From positions 186,001-250,000 of the forward strand of contig JAPTJF010000001.1 in NCBI GenBank assembly GCA_029339195.1: a stretch of DNA of 64,000 nt. Direction: 5' to 3'. The notes beneath the pieces are model-generated. The model was not told the origin of the DNA and searched no databases. It saw nothing but the letters and a program-made list of their open reading frames with translations. The position numbers and the translations under genes were made by a program. This document shows, in pieces, positions 59,780 to 64,000 of this stretch; the first letter of the stretch is position 1; every line of letters begins with the position of its first letter. The stretch comes from Micractinium sp. NFX-FRZ. Taxonomy: Eukaryota > Chlorophyta > Trebouxiophyceae > Chlorellales > Chlorellaceae.

Positions 59780-62700
59780 ATGGAGGTGCGCCGCCTCCCG
59801 CGTGGTATGGTATCTCTACTTCTCGCAGCTCTGCTCCTGGCGGTGGGATCAGGTGCGACCTAAACTCAGCGACACCGCGGCCTCTTGGCTGCCTTGGCAC
59901 AACACGTGTGCACCTGGCGCAGCAGCAGCGGCCGACACGGGCGCCTGTCCTGGGATTGTGTTAAGCTGCACTCTGCTCTCAACACGGGCGTGCTCTGCAC
60001 TGCTCAGCGCTCGCAGCCGATCCCTACAACCCCTAAATCACTATACTGCTTTTCTGACTCCGCCCTGGTCGGCGCTGCCGGCCATACTTGCGTGCCCCGC
60101 AGGCGCGCAGCGGGACTACACCCAGCCCCCCGGCGGCCTGGCCCCCCAGGACACCCCTCAGTTTGTGCTGCTCACACACGACGACCAGATCAACACAACC
60201 GTGGCCAACGCTGTGCTGGGCATGCTGGGGGGGCGCACGTCGCTCAACGGCTGCAAAGCGGCGGCAACCTTCTTCACTCAAGTGGACACCACCGGTGGGT
60301 GGGTTGGGTTAGTGTGTGAAGCTAGCTCCAGCCGGCATGCTGAAAAGCAGGGGCCGAAGGCGGGGGGTGGATGGCATGGGGAGCAGGAGGGGCTGCTGCC
60401 AGGGGCCGCGTAGGGCAAGAAATCTAGCCACCTGCGCGGCTGCTGCGGGCGGCTGCTGCTTAACACTGCTGGGCAGTGTAGATGTAAAGCACGTTGCAGC
60501 CTGCTCTGCCCCCTTTCCGACCGGTGTTGCCGCGGGCCCCTCACGAGCGTGCTTCATACTGCTGGCTGACCCCTGTTGCTGCCCTGGACTGCCCTGGACT
60601 GACAGCAGCCCACCCCCTGCTGGCTTGCTTGCAGAGTGTGATCAGTTGAAGAAAATGTTTGATGGCGGCAACGGTGAGCTGACCGCTGTGGCGGTGTGTG
60701 GCCTGGCCAGGCAGCCGGGCATTCCATCTGCTGGAGGAGCACTGCTGCTCAGGGTGCCCCGGCCGGTTGTCATGCCTGTTCAGTTGGCTGCACAGTGGAG
60801 CCAAGTGACGTGCCCAGCTGGCAAGAAAAGGGGCCATACAAAAGCTGAGTGGCGGGCGCACAACCCCAAGCAACGGGTGCTCAAGACAACAGCTGCCTGC
60901 CCCCTTGTTGCGTGCTGCAGAGATCGGCGGACACACCAGGCGTCACGAGCGGGTGCGCTGGGCGGAGTGTGCTTTTGAGTGGTTCGAGCGGAGAGGCTTG
61001 GACTGGGCATGCCGCTCAGATAGTACAGCTGAGGGCTTGAAGCACTGCGGCGATGCCCCTGGGTCTAAAGGGCAGTCCCCATGCCCTTCCTCACAAATAT
61101 CCTCACCCATGTGGGGAGCCACGACAGGCAGCCAGCCGCCGTAACAGCTACCGCACAGGCCCGGGTTTGACCCCGCAGTACACACCCCAGCCCACCCAGC
61201 CCGGCGCAACTCACGCTGGAAGCCCACCCCAGCCTTTCCCCAACTAGTTGCCTGCCCCCACTGCCCCCACTGCCCCACCCCCTGCTCACCAACACCACCC
61301 CGCCTGCAGATTGGTGACCTTCCTCTTACGGCAGCGCTTGATGAGGTGGCGGCCACCCGCACCCAGCTGGCTGCTTGCGGCATTCCAGAGACGGACATCG
61401 TTGGGTGGAGGAGCCCCAAGCTGGAGGCATCGGCCAACGTCCGCAGGGTGAGGTGCTGAAGAGATGGTGTGTGCGTGTGTATGCTGGGGGGAGAGAGGGA
61501 GGGCGTGCAGCGGCGCTGGCACTGGGTTGGCTCCGCGGGCGCTTCGGAAGCCGGAAGGCGGGCAGGCGCAGGCAGGCAGGGCGGGCAGGGTTGGGGAGCG
61601 GGCAGCAGCCGCACTGCGCAGTGCCCCCTATTGCCTTCTCCTGCCTGCGAGCCAGTGGAATCTGAATGCTCATGCATCCTCCACCACCGCCTCCCCTCTC
61701 CCCATGCCCCCGCCCAGGCCCTGTGGGAGGCTGGCTACCAGTACGACAGCACCGTCATTGAGCGCACCTCTGGGTCGCTCACCAGGGATGCGGGCTCCCG
61801 AGTGTGGCCCTACCCACTGGACGCAGGCTTCCCTGCCGGCCTGGTCTGCAACGCGTGAGTGCTGCACTTGGCCCATCTGTCTCCAGACAGCCAGCCGAGA
61901 TTGGAAGAGGCAACCAGCAAGCACTGGCAGTGGCTGCATGCCCTCCATGCTGCCTTGCTTGTGTGCTCTGCCTGGCCGTCGGCTGACTGCCACACACACT
62001 TTCTTCATCCGCCTGATGCAGGAGCAGGACCCCCCAGACCTGCGACACCGCAACAGAGCGCTACCCCAAGTTTTGGGAGGTGCCCGTGTGGGACATGGCC
62101 CTGGGAGATGCCATCTTCACAATGGACTACGGTGGGTGGGTGCGCAGCTGGGGAGGGGGGGTGCCTGCTCGCCTCCCTGCCTGCTCGCGCTCGTCCCCTT
62201 GTGTGCTTGCCGAAGTGCCCAGGGGGCCAGCCTGTCCGCACATCCGCCTGGTAGCTGCTGCGGGTTTTGGTTGCACGAACTCCCGCAGCCTCGACGGCCT
62301 GAAGCCCGCCTGGTGGCAGGCTCCGCCCTCTCGCTCCATGCGGGCCGCTCTGCCCTCCTCTCCAGGGGCGCTGCGCTCTCCGTATGCAAACTTCATTCAC
62401 ATTTCATGCATACTCTTACCAAGCAGGCCCCTCGCCACTCCCAGGCGCCACGCCCGGAACCTGGCCTAAAGCCACCCATGCCAATTTGCCCCCCACTCCC
62501 GCCTGCTTGATCACACTTCTCCCTGCCAGAGATCGTGGCGCTCAGCCCCCCTCAAATAAATAATTTGCTCCCTGCAGGCAGCGAGTGCTGCCACTCTTGA
62601 TGCAGACATGCGCAACCCCTCATACGGCCTTCCAGCGCAAGCTCTTATTGCTTGCTTGTGACACGCCCCCTGCTCCCCCTGCAGGCAACGAGGGCTACTA

Positions 62701-63334
62701 TTTTGACGAAGCCATGTCGGAACCTGTGCAGGCAGACACATTCGAGCTGCTCAAATCCAACTTTGACGCCACCTACGCCGGCAACCGCGCCCCCTTCCCC
62801 GTCTTTATCCATGTCACCACCATTTGGTACACCGACGGGCAGCGGCGCGCCGACGCAGTGGGCCGCTTCATGGGTGAGAGAGCGTTGGGGAGGCGGGCGG
62901 GTGCACGTGTTGGGAGGTCAGGAGGTTGGCTGGCCTCGGTGTGCGGCTTGGGCGGAGCGCCAGTCGGTGCAAGGAGGGCTGCAGAGCAGGGTGTGGGCAC
63001 CTGCAGCCCCTGAGCTAGCTCCCTGCTTGCACCCTCCGCTTTGGCCAGCCGCCCCACCACGCTTTCATCCCCTCGCAACCACTGCCTGCCCCCCCCACTC
63101 CCACCGCACCCGCACAACACTCACCACACCACCACACACCGCCCAACCCCTACCCTGCGCTCCGCAGAGTACGCCCTCTCCCAGCCCAACGTGTATGCTG
63201 TCACCATGCGGCAGATGCTGGCCTGGCTCAAGAACCCCGTGCCCGCCTCCCAGCTCACCCCAGAGTGGCTGGGCTGCGGCAACCCGGGGGGCGCGCCCGG
63301 CGCTGGCGCAGTCAAGGCAGCTGAGGGGCCGTAG
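59780..63334 (+). CDS. Chitin deacetylase, CE4 family, copy 3
   Basis: Predicted 358-residue secreted paralog, nine exons in phase: 59780-59852, 60103-60294, 60635-60673, 60921-60952, 61310-61447, 61718-61854, 62022-62131, 62685-62873, 63168-63334. It shares copy 2's exon plan, and exons 5, 6 and 9 are very close to copy 2, whereas introns differ. The signal peptide is preceded by a short basic stretch; a second ATG at codon 10 is possible. Motifs are THDD, HTRRH followed by Glu where the others have Thr, and WRSPK at 145-149. One codon is missing in exon 5 relative to copy 2. The metal-binding His residues remain, so it is not obviously dead. Confidence 0.95.
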
Positions 63335-64000
63335 TGAGCTCCCCACAGCACAAGTGGCACACACATCAGTTTTTCATCGCTGGGCCCCCGGCACTCCAAC
63401 ACACCATGCCTTCATCGAGTCCGTCCGCCGAATTCAATGATTCATTGATTGATTGCTTCCTGATCAGCCTGCACGGGCGCTTCTGCCCTCTTCAAACGTG
63501 CCATTCGGCACCCACCCTCCTCATCATCAAGGCACCCTCTGCACCACCCTTGGCCTGTCGCTTTGGCTGAGTTGAAGAAGCCTCAGGAGGCTTGCCTGCC
63601 CTGACCCCCCCGACACACGTCACCCCCACTCATCCGGCCACCTGGTAACGTTGCTTGAACATCTGGTGCCACATGGGTGGGCACATAGCATGGGCACATG
63701 GGCACATGGGCTGGCAATGCGGGCACTGGGGGAACAGTGACGGCTTGAGGTACGGGTGGGGCAGCATCAAAGCTCGTTCGTGGTCAGGACGCGCTGAGCA
63801 GCGGAGAGAAAGGGTGGCGCGGGGGCAGTGCCACTTTACGTCACCAGTGGTGACGTAAATGCAACGACAAGCGCCCACTGCCTGCCACACTTGGAAGCAG
63901 CTTCCATACGCACTCGGGTGTGCACAAGACAGCATGGGCAACCTATAGCAAAAGAACATGGGCTGCAGGATGGGCAGGCGCAGCTTGCTGGCCTGACCTG
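63335..64000. other. Region after deacetylase copy 3
   Basis: Copy 3's 3' untranslated part followed by non-coding sequence with a degenerate CACATGGG repeat (63666-63712). No exon seen before the window ends. Confidence 0.45.
63835..63859. promoter_or_regulatory. Perfect 25-base palindrome with two TGACGT half-sites
   Basis: Twelve-base arms TTTACGTCACCA and TGGTGACGTAAA around a single G. Each arm carries TGACGT, the core bound by bZIP factors of the CRE/TGA type. It lies 500 bases beyond copy 3, so it may belong to a gene outside the window. Confidence 0.55.

Overview
The window is nuclear DNA of a green alga, most likely of the Chlorella clade (Trebouxiophyceae). It is very GC-rich, its genes are cut by many short introns, it encodes a Ser-Pro/Pro-rich wall-protein-like linker, and it carries metazoan/fungal-type chitin deacetylases, which are known from Chlorella genomes. 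I assembled gene models by hand by joining exons with matching splice sites and reading phase. Coordinates in the features are the span from start to stop, and exon lists are in the text.

Layout: (1) 1-6121, minus: an M1 aminopeptidase of the leukotriene A4 hydrolase family, 17 exons, running off the left edge. (2) 7111-22223, plus: one gene of 36 exons for a predicted 1,861-residue secreted protein: N-terminal Ig-like domain, GH9 glycosidase, PKD domain, LamG-like domain, polyproline linker, two more LamG-like domains. (3) 23224-24992, plus: an ankyrin-repeat protein. (4) 25752-50570: seven genes all on the minus strand: glutamate-5-semialdehyde dehydrogenase (proline synthesis), a MYND zinc-finger protein, a five-exon membrane protein, a SET-domain protein, a 2OG-Fe(II) oxygenase fused to a SUMO-like domain, a cytochrome P450, and a second orphan membrane protein. 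(5) 52106-63334, plus: three tandem CE4 chitin-deacetylase paralogs with signal peptides.

The large GH9 protein and the three deacetylases are all predicted to be secreted and to act on wall polysaccharide, which fits a glucosamine-containing Chlorella wall; joint action is an inference. The minus-strand block has no common theme and is probably ordinary housekeeping and regulatory content.

Most notable: the GH9-PKD-LamG-polyproline architecture; the oxygenase-SUMO fusion with a complete H-D-H-R set; CE4 copies 2 and 3 changed in the third catalytic motif; a broken copy of the first SET-gene exon 7 kb away in the opposite orientation; repeated exon fragments inside proA introns; four GC-AG introns; and a perfect 25-bp palindrome with two TGACGT half-sites near the right edge.
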